NCBI RefSeq assembly: GCF_948329515.1
Contig: NZ_CAOJCN010000001.1
Coordinates: 758,890-822,889, forward strand
Reading direction: 5' to 3'
Origin: Cohnella rhizoplanae
Lineage (GTDB): Bacteria; Bacillota; Bacilli; Paenibacillales; Paenibacillaceae
Length of the DNA: 64,000 nt
Shown: piece after piece, positions 1 through 9,028 of the stretch
Layout: each line of letters starts with the position of its first letter
How positions within the stretch are numbered: the stretch's first letter is position 1
Translations under genes and position numbers: made by a program
The notes under the pieces: generated by a model
Databases searched by the model: none
What the model was told of the DNA's origin: nothing
Seen by the model: only the letters and a program-made list of their open reading frames with translations

Positions 1-769
1 GGATGCCGCGCCTAGCGTTTCTTTTGATGACGTCGGATTCTCATACGACGGTCAGTCAGGCGAGCGCGCGCTGCGCGGCGTGACGCTGTCCTGCGAACCC
101 GGCGAGACGCTCGCCGTCGTAGGCTCGACCGGATCGGGCAAGACGACGCTCGTGAGTCTCGTGCTGCGGCTCTATGATCAGACCGAGGGAGTCATCCGCA
201 TCGGCGGCGTCGACCACCGGCAGATGGACGTGTCGGCGCTGCGCGCGATCGTGGCGGTCGTGCCGCAGCGAACGGTGCTCTTCTCCGGCACGATCGCGGA
301 CAATCTGCGTTGGGGCGACGAATCGGCGACGCAAGCCGAGCTGGAGGCCGCGGCCGCCGCCGCGAGCGCCCACGACTTTATCTTGGCGCTGCCGGACGGC
401 TACGACACGATGCTGGGACAGAGCGGCGTTAACCTGTCCGGCGGCCAGAAGCAGCGGCTGTCCATTGCCCGCGCCTTGATCCGCAAGCCCCGGATCCTCA
501 TCTTGGACGACTGTACGAGCGCGCTGGACGCCGTCACCGAGAGCAAGGTCAAGGCTGCGCTCAAGGCTTACGGTGCGAAGCTCACCTGCCTGCTCATCGC
601 CCAGCGCGTCTCCTCGGTCGTCGACGCCGATCGCATCGCCGTGCTGGACGACGGCGAGGTAGTCGGTCTCGGCACGCATGCCGAGCTGCTGCGCGGCTGC
701 GAGGTCTACCGCGACATCTGCCGCTCGCAGTTCGGAGAGGAGGCGATACCCCATGCCTCTGGCATCTGA
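1..769 (+). CDS. ABC exporter half-transporter, C-terminal nucleotide-binding domain (5' partial)
   Basis: The reading frame is open from base 2, so the membrane domain and true start lie before the window. What remains is a complete ABC nucleotide-binding domain: Walker A (GSTGSGKTT, near base 130), signature LSGGQKQR (near base 436) and Walker B (ILILDDCTSALD, near base 500). The residue after the Walker B aspartate is Asp, not the catalytic Glu. The next gene has Glu there but a degenerate LSQGQ signature. That complementary pattern is known from heterodimeric multidrug exporters (BmrC/BmrD, TM287/288) with one degenerate ATP site, so this is inferred to be the BmrC/YfiB-like subunit. It ends 17 bases inside the next gene, pointing to translational coupling. 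Confidence 0.9.
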   Translation, partial: DAAPSVSFDDVGFSYDGQSGERALRGVTLSCEPGETLAVVGSTGSGKTTLVSLVLRLYDQTEGVIRIGGVDHRQMDVSALRAIVAVVPQRTVLFSGTIADNLRWGDESATQAELEAAAAAASAHDFILALPDGYDTMLGQSGVNLSGGQKQRLSIARALIRKPRILILDDCTSALDAVTESKVKAALKAYGAKLTCLLIAQRVSSVVDADRIAVLDDGEVVGLGTHAELLRGCEVYRDICRSQFGEEAIPHASGI

Positions 770-2642
770 GCGAGACGCCGCCAAGCCGTCGGCCCCCCCG
801 GCAGCGGCGCGGGGGCCGGTAGTCGCCGGCGGTCGGGGCCGCGGGCCCGTCCAGAAGCCCAAGGCGTTCGGCGCCACCGTGCGGCGGCTCCTCTCTTATC
901 TCGGTGAGGAGCGGGGACGCCTTGCGGTCGTATTCCTGTTCGTCCTAGCCGGGGCCGGCGCCTCGCTCGCCGGTCCGTATCTGATCGGTCTGGCCGTCGA
1001 CGCGATGGAAGGCGAGGGGGGCGTCGCGTTCGGGACGCTGCATACGCTGATCTTCCTGCTGGCGGCGGCTTACGCGATGGACGCTTCGCTCGGCTTCGTG
1101 CAGAGCTGGCTTATGGCCGGCGTCTCCCAACGGGCGGTGCGCAAGCTGCGCGGCGCGCTGTTCGCCAAGCTCCACGGATTGCCGCTGTCATACTTCGACA
1201 CGCGCAGACATGGAGAGATCATGAGCCGGCTGTCCAACGACATCGACAACGTGAGCACCAGCCTGTCGCAGACGGTCGTACAGCTCATGGCCGGCGGCGT
1301 GGCCATCCTAGGCTCCCTCGTCATGATGCTCGTCCTGAGCCCGCTATTGACGCTGGCGGGTCTCGTGACCGTGCCGCTCGTATACGTGCTGGCGCGCATC
1401 GTCACGCGCCGTACGGGCAAGCTGTTCAAGACGCAGCAGGCGTACCTCGGCAGGCTGAACGGCCAGATCGAGGAGAACGTCACCGGGCTCGCGCTCGTGA
1501 AGGCGTTCGGCAGAGAGCGGCGATCCGTCGCCGAATTCGACGAGGTCAACCGGCGCCTGAGCGAGGTCGGGATCAAAGCGCAGATCTGGTCGGGCCTGCT
1601 GATGCCGCTGCTCAGCGTCATCAACAACATCGGCTTCGCGACCGTGGCCGTCGTCGGCAGCGTGCTCGCCGTCAAGGGACATATCTCGGTCGGCGTCATC
1701 GCCAGCTTCTTGAGCTATTCTCGGCAGTTCGCCCGTCCGCTGAGCGATATCGCCAACGTCTATAACGTGCTGCAGTCCGGCGTAGCCGGAGCCGAGCGCG
1801 TATTCGAGGTGCTGGACGAGACGGAGGAAACGAAGGACCGCAAGGGCGCGGCAGAGCTCGCTCCAGGCGCGCTGGACGTCGTTTTCGAGGATGTCTCGTT
1901 CGGCTATGATCCAACGAGGCGCATCTTGAAGCACGTCGGATTTACGGCGGAGGCGGGCACGAGCGTGGCGCTCGTCGGGCCGACCGGCGCGGGCAAGACG
2001 ACGATCGTGCAGCTGCTGAACCGGTTTTACGACGTGACGGATGGCGCTATCCTTATCGCGGGACGCGATATCCGCGAGTATACGCGCAGCAGTCTTCGCA
2101 GCGCGTTCGGCGTCGTTTTGCAGGATACGTACTTGTTTTCGGGCACGATCCGCGACAATATCAAGTACGGCAATCCGGGGGCGAGCGACGAGGAGATGGC
2201 AGAGGCGGCGAGTCTCGTAGGCGCGGATGCCTTTATCAGGCGACTGCCCAAGCGATACGATACGACGCTCGCCGAGAACGGCGGCAGCCTCAGCCAGGGG
2301 CAGAAGCAGCTGCTGGCCATCGCGCGCGTGATGCTCGCGCGTCCGTCGATCCTGATCCTGGACGAGGCGACGAGCAGCATCGATACGCGCACCGAGCTGC
2401 AGATTCAGGAGGCGCTGCTGACGGTCATGAAGGGACGCACGAGCTTCGTCATCGCCCACAGGCTCAATACGATCCGGGGCGCCGATCAGATCCTCGTGAT
2501 CGCGGACGGAGGCATTGCCGAGTCGGGGACGCACGAGGCGTTGATGGCGCGCCGCGGGGCATATTATCGCATGTTCGAGAGCCAGTTCGGAGCCGGGGCG
2601 GCGCTTGGCCCGTCGGGCGAAGACGAGGCGTCCGGAACTTGA
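753..2642 (+). CDS. Heterodimeric ABC multidrug exporter subunit (BmrD/YfiC-like)
   Basis: A 629-residue half-transporter with an N-terminal six-helix exporter domain (about residues 45-330) and a C-terminal ATPase domain (about 365-600). It shows Walker A (GPTGAGKTT), an altered signature (LSQGQKQ) and Walker B with catalytic Glu (ILILDEATSSID). ATG 753 is chosen because GGAGAGGAGG lies 10 bases upstream; a longer open frame from 678 has no good ribosome site and would overlap the first gene more. Overlap with the upstream gene and the complementary degenerate motifs indicate a heterodimer. Substrate cannot be read from sequence; drug or lipid export is the family role. Confidence 0.93.
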   Translation: MPLASERDAAKPSAPPAAARGPVVAGGRGRGPVQKPKAFGATVRRLLSYLGEERGRLAVVFLFVLAGAGASLAGPYLIGLAVDAMEGEGGVAFGTLHTLIFLLAAAYAMDASLGFVQSWLMAGVSQRAVRKLRGALFAKLHGLPLSYFDTRRHGEIMSRLSNDIDNVSTSLSQTVVQLMAGGVAILGSLVMMLVLSPLLTLAGLVTVPLVYVLARIVTRRTGKLFKTQQAYLGRLNGQIEENVTGLALVKAFGRERRSVAEFDEVNRRLSEVGIKAQIWSGLLMPLLSVINNIGFATVAVVGSVLAVKGHISVGVIASFLSYSRQFARPLSDIANVYNVLQSGVAGAERVFEVLDETEETKDRKGAAELAPGALDVVFEDVSFGYDPTRRILKHVGFTAEAGTSVALVGPTGAGKTTIVQLLNRFYDVTDGAILIAGRDIREYTRSSLRSAFGVVLQDTYLFSGTIRDNIKYGNPGASDEEMAEAASLVGADAFIRRLPKRYDTTLAENGGSLSQGQKQLLAIARVMLARPSILILDEATSSIDTRTELQIQEALLTVMKGRTSFVIAHRLNTIRGADQILVIADGGIAESGTHEALMARRGAYYRMFESQFGAGAALGPSGEDEASGT

Positions 2643-2711
2643 CTCATGCAGCCGTACGGCCTATAGTAGGTCAGTTGACTTTAAACGGGTTCTGAAAGGA
2701 AGGCATCGAGA

Positions 2712-2906
2712 TTGACATCGCAAGACGAAGGCAGCAAACTGTTTTTGACGAAGATCTGGAAGTGCAAAAGTTCGGACTGCAAGGCGTGGGTCCGCGAGGA
2801 ATTCGCGACGGAAGCGCAGAAGTGTCCCATGTGCAAGGGAGATATGCTGCGCACGATGAAGCATCTGCCGGCGCTGGTCAAAAAGGTGAAATCCAAGCCG
2901 CGCTGA
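2712..2906 (+). CDS. YdjO-like cold-inducible zinc-ribbon small protein
   Basis: A 64-residue basic protein with two cysteine pairs (CKSSDC near residue 18 and CPMC near residue 38) spaced like a zinc ribbon, followed by an LPALVKK tail. This layout matches the short YdjO family of Bacillales, annotated as cold-inducible, whose biochemical role is unknown. The start is TTG at 2712, supported by GAAAGGAAGG about 8 bases upstream; no ATG lies nearby in frame. It is monocistronic in appearance, 70 bases after the ABC exporter gene, with no clear terminator between them. Confidence 0.75.
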   Translation: MTSQDEGSKLFLTKIWKCKSSDCKAWVREEFATEAQKCPMCKGDMLRTMKHLPALVKKVKSKPR

Positions 2907-3016
2907 CCGATGGCGTATCGGTTGTCCCCTCCACGGTGTAATAAGCTATAATAGCTTTATTGGCAGCCGCCGCCGTATCGGCGCGCCGCAGAGCCGAGAG
3001 AAGGGAGACCGCCGTC

Positions 3017-3469
3017 ATGTCCATACTCGCGAACTTTCCGCTCGTCGCCGCGATCGTCTCCATTCTGTCGGCGCAGGCCGTCAAGGCGCCGATCCAGTTC
3101 GTCGGCAGGCGCTCTTGGCAGTCCGGCATGGCCTTCAGCACGGGCGGCATGCCGAGCTCGCACTCCGCCGCCATGGCTGCGCTTGCGACTGCGCTCGGCA
3201 TCGAGGACGGATTGGATTCCCCCGTATTCGCGGTCGCTGCCGTCGTCGGCATGATCATCATGTTCGACGCCGCCGGCGTCCGCCGCCATGCGGGGCTGCA
3301 GGCATCCGTCCTGAACCGCTTTTTGCGCAAAATGCCCGATCTGCACGGCGAACTGCATCCGATCAAGGAATTGAAGGAGCTGCTCGGCCATCGGCCGATC
3401 GAGGTGTTCGCGGGCGCGGTGTGGGGAATCGGGATCAGCATCGCCCTCTATTTTTTGTTCTACGCCTAA
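3017..3469 (+). CDS. Divergent PAP2 family membrane protein (YuiD-like)
   Basis: A 150-residue membrane protein with several hydrophobic helices and the conserved segment STGGMPSSHSAAMAAL (about residues 41-56), typical of the DUF212/YuiD family distantly related to PAP2 phosphatases, followed by FDAAGVRRHAG. The family is inferred to be a lipid-phosphatase relative, but its substrate is unknown. ATG 3017 follows GAGAAGGGAGA; the frame extends upstream to 2960 without a better ribosome site. A bidirectional hairpin terminator follows, shared with the convergent hydrolase gene. Confidence 0.85.
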   Translation: MSILANFPLVAAIVSILSAQAVKAPIQFVGRRSWQSGMAFSTGGMPSSHSAAMAALATALGIEDGLDSPVFAVAAVVGMIIMFDAAGVRRHAGLQASVLNRFLRKMPDLHGELHPIKELKELLGHRPIEVFAGAVWGIGISIALYFLFYA

Positions 3470-3483
3470 CCATGAACGGCACG

Positions 3484-3533
3484 AAAAGAGGCTTGGGACG
3501 CGAAGCGGGAACGCTTGCGGCCAAGCCTCTTTT
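3484..3533. terminator. Bidirectional intrinsic terminator
   Basis: A 13-bp perfect inverted repeat (AAAAGAGGCTTGG / CCAAGCCTCTTTT) flanks a 24-base loop. A-rich and T-rich ends provide a U-tract on both strands. It sits between the convergent YuiD-like and metallo-hydrolase genes. Confidence 0.85.
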
Positions 3534-3544
3534 CTGCATTCCGA

Positions 3545-4237
3545 TTAAAGCTCGAGTCGTTCTCCGGGCTTCAGCACGGTGCCCTTGATGCCCTTTTGTT
3601 CGAGCGCACGGGCGAAGGCGACCGGATCCTGCTTGATCAGCGGCAGCGTGTCGTAGTGAACGGGCACGACGTGCTTGGCGTTCAGCCATTCGGCGGCCGT
3701 CAGCGCGTCCCCGGGCCCCATCGTGAAGTGGTCGCCGATCGGAAGGAACGCGAGGTCGATGGCGTGGCGCTCTCCGATCATTTTCATATCCCCGAACAAG
3801 CCGGTATCGCCTGCATGCAAGATCGTCCATCCGCCCCAGGTAATGAGGAGGCCGGTCGGCATGCCCATATAGACGATGCGCTGCTCGTCCTGCAGCGGAT
3901 AGCCGGAACTGTGGAACGCCTGCACCATCTTGACCTTCGCGTAGCCCAGATCGAACGTGCCGCCGATGTTCATGCCGACCGTGTTCTCTACGCCCTGCCA
4001 TTCGAGGAAGGTCGCCAGTTCAGGCGTGCCGACGACCTGCGCGCCGGTGCGCTTCGCGATGGCGACGGTATCGCCGACATGGTCGCCGTGGCCGTGCGTG
4101 AGCAGGATGTGCTCCGCGTCGATCTCGGCGGCGGAAGCCGCGGCCAGCGGATTGCCGGTCAGGAACGGATCGACGAGGAGCGTATGTCCTTCGTGCTCTA
4201 GTTTTATGCAGGCATGTCCCAGAAAAGTAACGATCAT
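3545..4237 (-). CDS. Metal-dependent hydrolase, UPF0173 / metallo-beta-lactamase fold
   Basis: A 230-residue cytosolic protein beginning [20 protein letters not shown], with the dinuclear metal motif THGHGDH (near residue 50) and a later [10 protein letters not shown] segment typical of the UPF0173 branch of the metallo-beta-lactamase superfamily (YtkL/UlaG-like). The physiological substrate is not known. ATG at 4237 follows GAAGGGATT on the minus strand; the frame continues 15 codons upstream without support. It lies downstream of tetR on the same strand, separated by about 85 bases, so read-through from the TetR operon is possible. Confidence 0.87.
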   Translation of the reverse strand: MIVTFLGHACIKLEHEGHTLLVDPFLTGNPLAAASAAEIDAEHILLTHGHGDHVGDTVAIAKRTGAQVVGTPELATFLEWQGVENTVGMNIGGTFDLGYAKVKMVQAFHSSGYPLQDEQRIVYMGMPTGLLITWGGWTILHAGDTGLFGDMKMIGERHAIDLAFLPIGDHFTMGPGDALTAAEWLNAKHVVPVHYDTLPLIKQDPVAFARALEQKGIKGTVLKPGERLEL

Positions 4238-4322
4238 GCTGAATCCCTTCTTTCCGATAAAAGTGAAGACGGCGTGCGCCAATGCTAAACCTAACCGCGC
4301 GGACCTTTGCAGAACGCCAGGC

Positions 4323-4997
4323 TTAAGGAGCGAGCCCTTTGACCAAAAAAGCGACCGTGGCCTCGCGCTCCGCCGCGTCGTCCCAGCCGGGCGACTCCGC
4401 CGCCATCAGCCTCGGTAGAATATAGCCGATCAAGGTCGACGCGATCAGCCGCGCGACCGTCGGTGCCGGCAGCGGCGCGATCTTGCCTTCCCTCTGGAAC
4501 CGCTCAATGACGACCGTGATGCGCGCCATCACCTGGGTGAGCAGGATGGACTTGAATTGCTCGCGCACCTCGGGATGAAAGGGAAGCTCCTGGGCGATGA
4601 TGCGGAAGAGACGTTTGTTGCGGCTGACGAAGTCGATTCGGTTGTCGATCATGCGCCTAACGAATTGCTCGAGGCTGTCGTACTCGCCCTCGAGCACGCT
4701 GCCGAAGCCGCGAATGACGAAGGGAGCCATCATTCGCATCATCGCCGGGGTGACGATGGAGACGAGCAGGTCCTTTTTCGTGCGGTAGTGCCTGAAGATC
4801 GTGCCTTCGGCCACCCCGGCCCGCTGCGCGATCTCGCTCGTGGAGGAGCCGGCATATCCCTTCGCTGCGAACACCTCGATCGCGGCCGCGAGGATTCGGG
4901 CCTGCTTCTCCGTTTTTACGGCCGAGCCGTCCAGTCCGGCGCCTTCGCGCAGCAGCTCTTCCATCCAAGGCTCCATCGAGCCGTCATTCGCGTTCAT
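4323..4997 (-). CDS. TetR/AcrR family transcriptional repressor
   Basis: A 224-residue protein whose residues about 28-75 form a classic TetR DNA-binding domain ([16 protein letters not shown] followed by [18 protein letters not shown]). The C-terminal ligand-binding half is variable, as expected. It is the third gene of an apparent minus-strand operon after an ABC-2 ATPase and permease. A matching palindrome sits in front of that operon (6909-6924), so it probably represses its own efflux pump and is released by the pump substrate. The ATG follows AAGGAGCG at a somewhat long 11-base spacing. Confidence 0.92.
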   Translation of the reverse strand: MNANDGSMEPWMEELLREGAGLDGSAVKTEKQARILAAAIEVFAAKGYAGSSTSEIAQRAGVAEGTIFRHYRTKKDLLVSIVTPAMMRMMAPFVIRGFGSVLEGEYDSLEQFVRRMIDNRIDFVSRNKRLFRIIAQELPFHPEVREQFKSILLTQVMARITVVIERFQREGKIAPLPAPTVARLIASTLIGYILPRLMAAESPGWDDAAEREATVAFLVKGLAP

Positions 4998-5067
4998 GCG
5001 GGTGTCGCTCCTTCGTTCGCTTTAAGCCGGGTCCGCGCGTCGTACGGCAGCGCGCTCATCCTATTTC

Positions 5068-5084
5068 CATCGTACCATACGATG
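5068..5084. promoter_or_regulatory. Perfect inverted repeat upstream of tetR
   Basis: CATCGTA-CCA-TACGATG, with 7-bp arms and a 3-bp centre, lies between the permease stop and the tetR start. It may be a second regulator site or part of an internal promoter. It differs from the palindrome at 6909-6924, so a TetR role is only a guess. Confidence 0.4.
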
Positions 5085-5094
5085 CGTCGCCGCG

Positions 5095-6114
5095 CTAAAT
5101 GGCGCGCTGCTTCCTCAGCGCGACGACGTTCAGCGCGGCGAACGACAGGGAGAAGACGACGAGCACGGCGATGTCGGCCGCGATGCCGCCGAAGCCTTCG
5201 CCCCGGATCATAATTCCCCGCAGCGCATCTCCGCCATAGTAGAGCGGCATGAGGTAGGTCAGTTTATGCAGCCAGGGCGACATGCCGTCGAGCGGGAAGA
5301 GACCGGAGAAAAACGCCTGCGGCACGATGACGATCGGCACGAACTGGATGATCTGAAACTCGGAGCCCGCAAAGGCCGACAGCAGCGTGCCCAGCGTCAG
5401 CGCGGTCAGCGTCAGCAACAGGTTGACGAGCAGGATAAGCCAGATCGACCCGGTCATGTACATGCCCAAGACATATACGGCGAAGCAGGCGATCAGCGCC
5501 GCCTGCGCGAGCGCGAAGACGCCGAAGCCGCATAAATAACCGAGCACGACCTCTTGCCGCCTGATCGGCGTCGCCAGCAGCCGTTCCATCGTGCCTGTCG
5601 TGCGTTCTCTCAGAAAAGCGACGCCGGCGAGCAGGAAGACGAAGAAAAAGGAGAAAAATCCGATCATGACCGGTCCGAAGGAGTCGAAGGAGGACATGCC
5701 GGCCTTCCCATGTAGGTAGGAGATCTCAGGCTGGAGTGCCTGCGATGCGGACTGGCGCTGCAGCGCGGAGACCGCGAGCAGGACCGCGCGGCTGCGCGAC
5801 GGATCGCTGCCCTCTAACAGCAGGGCGGGCTTGCCGCTTCGCAGCGCCAGCACGGCATCCAGGTCCTGACCGCGCAGGTCCTCCAGCGCTTCGTCCCAGG
5901 AACCGTAGTCAACGACGTCCGCCGAAGCCTCAAGGCCGCTGACGATCGCATTCGGCAAGCCGACGGCGCCGATCTTGGGCGGGCTGCCGCTTCCTCCGAA
6001 GATGAAGTAGACGAGCGTCAAAATAAATAACGGCGCGACGAACAAGAGCGCAAGCGTACGCTTATCGCGGATAAACTGTCGGCAGATGCGGAGTGTTAAG
6101 GCGCGGACTCTCAT
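5095..6114 (-). CDS. ABC-2 type transporter permease
   Basis: A 339-residue protein with one N-terminal membrane helix (about 18-40), a roughly 130-residue extracytoplasmic region, then five C-terminal helices including the FLRERTTGTMERLLATPIRR segment characteristic of ABC-2 (YhgE/DrrB-like) permeases. It overlaps the ATPase stop by 4 bases (ATGA), indicating translational coupling, and GGAGGTG precedes its start. With the ATPase and TetR gene it forms a drug-type efflux cassette. The substrate is not deducible. Confidence 0.9.
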   Translation of the reverse strand: MRVRALTLRICRQFIRDKRTLALLFVAPLFILTLVYFIFGGSGSPPKIGAVGLPNAIVSGLEASADVVDYGSWDEALEDLRGQDLDAVLALRSGKPALLLEGSDPSRSRAVLLAVSALQRQSASQALQPEISYLHGKAGMSSFDSFGPVMIGFFSFFFVFLLAGVAFLRERTTGTMERLLATPIRRQEVVLGYLCGFGVFALAQAALIACFAVYVLGMYMTGSIWLILLVNLLLTLTALTLGTLLSAFAGSEFQIIQFVPIVIVPQAFFSGLFPLDGMSPWLHKLTYLMPLYYGGDALRGIMIRGEGFGGIAADIAVLVVFSLSFAALNVVALRKQRAI

Positions 6115-6890
6115 CGTTTTTCACCTCCGAGCCGGATAAAGGCTTCTTCGATCGTGCTCGCGCCTGACTCGGCTTTGAGTTCGGCGGGGCTGCCGACGGC
6201 GGTGAGCGTCCCTTCCCGGATCAGTCCGATCCGGTCGCAGCGGTCGGCCTCGTCCATGACATGCGTCGTGAGCAGGATGGTCGTGCCCCGCTCGCGAAGC
6301 GCGAGCAGCGACGACCAGATCGATACCCGGAGCACCGGATCGATGCCGACCGTCGGCTCGTCGAGGATGAGCAGCTCGGGCTCGTGCAGAAGCGCGATAG
6401 CGAGCGAGAGCCGGCGTTTCATGCCGCCGGAAAAGCGGGCGACCGGCTTGCCCGCGTCCGAGGACAGGCCGACGGTAGACAGCGCCGCCTCGAGACGCTC
6501 GGCCAGACGGGCGCCCGGCAGTTTGAACATGGCGCCGAAAAATTGCAGGTTTTCCTTCGCCGACAGCTCGCCGTACAGCGCGTCCGACTGCGCCATATAC
6601 CCGATATTGGACAGCAGGGCGAGCGAAGGTACCTGACGGCCGAGCACGCGGATCCGACCGCCTTCCGGCTTGTCAATGCCCGCGATCAGCTTGATCAGCG
6701 TCGACTTCCCGGAGCCTGAGGGACCGAGCAGTCCGAACAGCTCGCCGCGGCCGATCCGCAGGTTCACATCCTTCAAAATGGACCGGCCGTCGAAGCTGCG
6801 GCCGACACGCTCGAGGTCGATCGCGGGTTCGCCGGCATCGCTCATGCGCCCTCCGCCGTCGCCCATGCCGGAGTTCACTATACGAGTCAT
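6111..6890 (-). CDS. ABC-2 transporter ATP-binding protein
   Basis: A 259-residue ATPase with Walker A (GPSGSGKST), signature (FSGGMKRRL) and Walker B (LLILDEPTVGID) followed by the switch histidine in TTHVMDEAD. The signature and the DEPTVGID form are typical of drug and antibiotic exporters of the DrrA/CcmA type. ATG 6890 is preferred: GAGGAG lies 8 bases upstream. A GTG at 6899 in the same frame sits on the ribosome site itself. It is the first gene of an ATPase-permease-tetR operon preceded by a palindromic operator. Confidence 0.93.
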   Translation of the reverse strand: MTRIVNSGMGDGGGRMSDAGEPAIDLERVGRSFDGRSILKDVNLRIGRGELFGLLGPSGSGKSTLIKLIAGIDKPEGGRIRVLGRQVPSLALLSNIGYMAQSDALYGELSAKENLQFFGAMFKLPGARLAERLEAALSTVGLSSDAGKPVARFSGGMKRRLSLAIALLHEPELLILDEPTVGIDPVLRVSIWSSLLALRERGTTILLTTHVMDEADRCDRIGLIREGTLTAVGSPAELKAESGASTIEEAFIRLGGEKR

Positions 6891-6908
6891 GGAATTCACT
6901 CCTCATGA

Positions 6909-6924
6909 GTGAGTGTTTACTCAC
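6909..6924. promoter_or_regulatory. Probable TetR operator in front of the ABC efflux operon
   Basis: A perfect palindrome, GTGAGT-GTTT-ACTCAC, lies 18 bases upstream of the ATPase start, immediately before its ribosome site. A TATGAT -10-like hexamer on the minus strand at 6943-6938 places the palindrome at the expected transcription start, where a bound TetR dimer would block initiation. The TGAGTGAGT...ACTCA pattern resembles known TetR-family operators. Confidence 0.7.
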
Positions 6925-7027
6925 TTTATTTGATTCCATCATAGCAAATAAGGCAGAGAAGGGGAAGCCCGAATTAGCGCCTCCCGATCGCTGGCCATTA
7001 TTCGTTATGTTAATATCGTGAACGCGC

Positions 7028-8254
7028 TCAACGCCTGCCTTGGAGGGTTCGACGCAAGTCCGCGACCCATTGTTCAGGGATCTCCCATGGGATGAAATGC
7101 CCGCCATGCTCGTGAACCGTAACGTTTACATGGTTATACCAAGCCGCGCGATCGCCTTCGAGGAAGTTTTGAACGCGGGCGTCCGTTGCGATGCCCGGCG
7201 GATTTTCGTAGCCGACGAAGGTGACCCCCGTTGGCGCCTGGATGACGGGCCATCGATCGTGCGATGGCTTCCATGGATAGCGGTTATTGTTCGCATAAAT
7301 GCGCATGGAGGTTTCGATGGCGTTGTTCGCCCAAAATATCGTAGCGTGCGTAAGGATATCGTCTTTGGAAAACACATTTTCCACGTCGCCCCGGCTGTCG
7401 CTCCATCGGGACCAGCGTTCCAGGATCCACGCGAGCATGCCGACCGGCGAGTCGCTAAGTCCGTACGCAAGAGTGCCGGGATCCAATACATGCACCGCGA
7501 GGTGCGAGGCAAACCGCCGGTCCAGCTCCAATATCCGCTTTAGGTCGGCCTCCGGCAGATGGTCGGGGATAGGCCGGCCGCCGGACAGATCCCAAGCGCG
7601 ATCTCCGTTAAACAAGGTTAGCTTTTGCGCGGACCCGATATGAATGGCATATAGGTGTTCGGGGTATTTGTGACCCAATTGTCCGGTTACGAGCGCACCT
7701 ACGTCGCAGCCCGCCGCAGCATATTTTGTGTATCCGAGCGTTTCAGTCATGAGCTTATGCCACAGATCGGCGATCTTCCAGAAGTTCATGTCCGGATGAT
7801 CGGGCAGCGGCGCAGAAAAACCGAAGCCGGGAAGCGAGGGGACGATGACGTCGAATGCCTCGGCCGGGTCGCCCCCGAATGCAGCGGGATCCGCAAGCGG
7901 ATCGACGACCTTGGACCAATGCCAGAACGTCCACGGCCATCCATGCGACAATATCAATGGCGTCGGATTCGGTCCGGCGCCAGCTTTATACATAAAGTGC
8001 ACGGGAACGCCGTCCACCTTAACCGTGTAGTGACGATAAGCGTTGATCGCTTTTTCCGCATGCCGCCAATCGAATCCGTCCATCCAGTATTCGGCCAATT
8101 GCTGGAGTTCTTTTCGTCTTACGCCGTAATATCCATCGTCGTTACCGACGTCCATCGGCCAACGCGTGGCTTTCAGACGGTGTCTAAGATCGGCTAGCGC
8201 TGCATCGGGTATTTCGATAGGATGCGGTTCTAGGTTAATTAAGCGCTCTGCCAT
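7028..8254 (-). CDS. Epoxide hydrolase, alpha/beta-hydrolase fold with EHN domain
   Basis: A 408-residue enzyme with an N-terminal epoxide-hydrolase domain (about residues 10-115: PHPIEIPDAALADLRHRL) and an alpha/beta-hydrolase core. The oxyanion-hole motif HGWP is at 104-107, the expected nucleophile Asp184 is in AGCDVGAL, and the expected catalytic His386 is in EHGGHFIPWE. The usual motif is GGDWG; here it is GCDVG. Family reaction: hydrolysis of epoxides to diols; substrate unknown. ATG 8254 follows AAAGGAGGAACAGGG. It is transcribed after the MarR gene with a 40-base gap, suggesting MarR-controlled detoxification. Confidence 0.9.
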   Translation of the reverse strand: MAERLINLEPHPIEIPDAALADLRHRLKATRWPMDVGNDDGYYGVRRKELQQLAEYWMDGFDWRHAEKAINAYRHYTVKVDGVPVHFMYKAGAGPNPTPLILSHGWPWTFWHWSKVVDPLADPAAFGGDPAEAFDVIVPSLPGFGFSAPLPDHPDMNFWKIADLWHKLMTETLGYTKYAAAGCDVGALVTGQLGHKYPEHLYAIHIGSAQKLTLFNGDRAWDLSGGRPIPDHLPEADLKRILELDRRFASHLAVHVLDPGTLAYGLSDSPVGMLAWILERWSRWSDSRGDVENVFSKDDILTHATIFWANNAIETSMRIYANNNRYPWKPSHDRWPVIQAPTGVTFVGYENPPGIATDARVQNFLEGDRAAWYNHVNVTVHEHGGHFIPWEIPEQWVADLRRTLQGRR

Positions 8255-8294
8255 CCCTGTTCCTCCTTTGATCATCTTAAAATTTGACCGCTTA

Positions 8295-8747
8295 TTAGGT
8301 TGCGGATCGGTTGCCTAATTCGGCAAGGCGTTTGATGGCGGATATCGCCAAGGCAATGGATTGCCTTTCTTCCGGCTGGAGTCCTTCCATAAAAGTGGTG
8401 AGCAGCAAGATACGATCCTTGCGGCGGGACTCGATGATACGGACGCCCTGTTCGGTAATATGGACTTGCACGACGCGGCCGTCTCCGGGGTCCGGTCTGC
8501 GCTCCACAAGACCGTCTTGTTCAAGGCGGGTGACGAGCTGCGTCATGCCCGACTGCGTCAACTGCTCATGGGTCGTCAGTTCCGTGAGCCGCATCGGACT
8601 TTTCCGGGACAACGTGTGCAGGACGGACAGCGTCGTAAAGCTTAATTTGTCCTTGGCGGGCAATCGAATGATGATGCGGGTTAATTCTTCGAAAGCAAGG
8701 GCGAAATCGGCAACGTCAAAGTCCGTGTTTTGAATTTTTGGTTTCAT
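8295..8747 (-). CDS. MarR family transcriptional regulator
   Basis: A 150-residue winged-helix protein. The segment RLTELTTHEQLTQSGMTQLV (about residues 54-73) is the recognition helix, followed by the wing RRPDPGDGRVVQVHITEQG. MarR proteins repress neighbouring detoxification or efflux genes and respond to small aromatics or oxidants. It precedes an epoxide hydrolase on the same strand and diverges from an MFS drug-efflux gene. The very A+T-rich stretch 8755-8800 between them is the likely operator region, although no perfect palindrome stands out there. Confidence 0.92.
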   Translation of the reverse strand: MKPKIQNTDFDVADFALAFEELTRIIIRLPAKDKLSFTTLSVLHTLSRKSPMRLTELTTHEQLTQSGMTQLVTRLEQDGLVERRPDPGDGRVVQVHITEQGVRIIESRRKDRILLLTTFMEGLQPEERQSIALAISAIKRLAELGNRSAT

Positions 8748-8864
8748 GCCCTCAATTATATTAACAAATTATATAAATATCAAATATAAATTTTGGCGTA
8801 AAAAAAGATGAACCTGCAGGAATCCAGGGTCATCTCAAAAACGAGAGGAAATTGAAAAGGGAGA

Positions 8865-8893
8865 TTGAACGAAAAATAACGCTATGATATAAT
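8865..8893 (+). promoter_or_regulatory. Sigma-A type promoter for the MFS gene
   Basis: TTGAAC (8865-8870) and TATAAT (8888-8893) are separated by exactly 17 bases. The -10 box lies inside a small inverted repeat (CGCTAT ... ATAGCG, about 8880-8901), a plausible repressor site for the divergent MarR protein. An AGGAGG at about 8921 downstream is followed by no usable start, so the leader to the MFS start is about 125 bases. Confidence 0.65.
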
Positions 8894-9028
8894 CAATAGC
8901 GCTTCTGTAAATGAAAATAGGAGGTTATTCGGTTTTATTCCCATCTTAATTGTAAGCCGGCAGCTTTGTTTTGTCAAGCCTCGATTTCACTCAACCCAGC
9001 TCGTACTGCGAGCAGAAAGCAGGGATCT

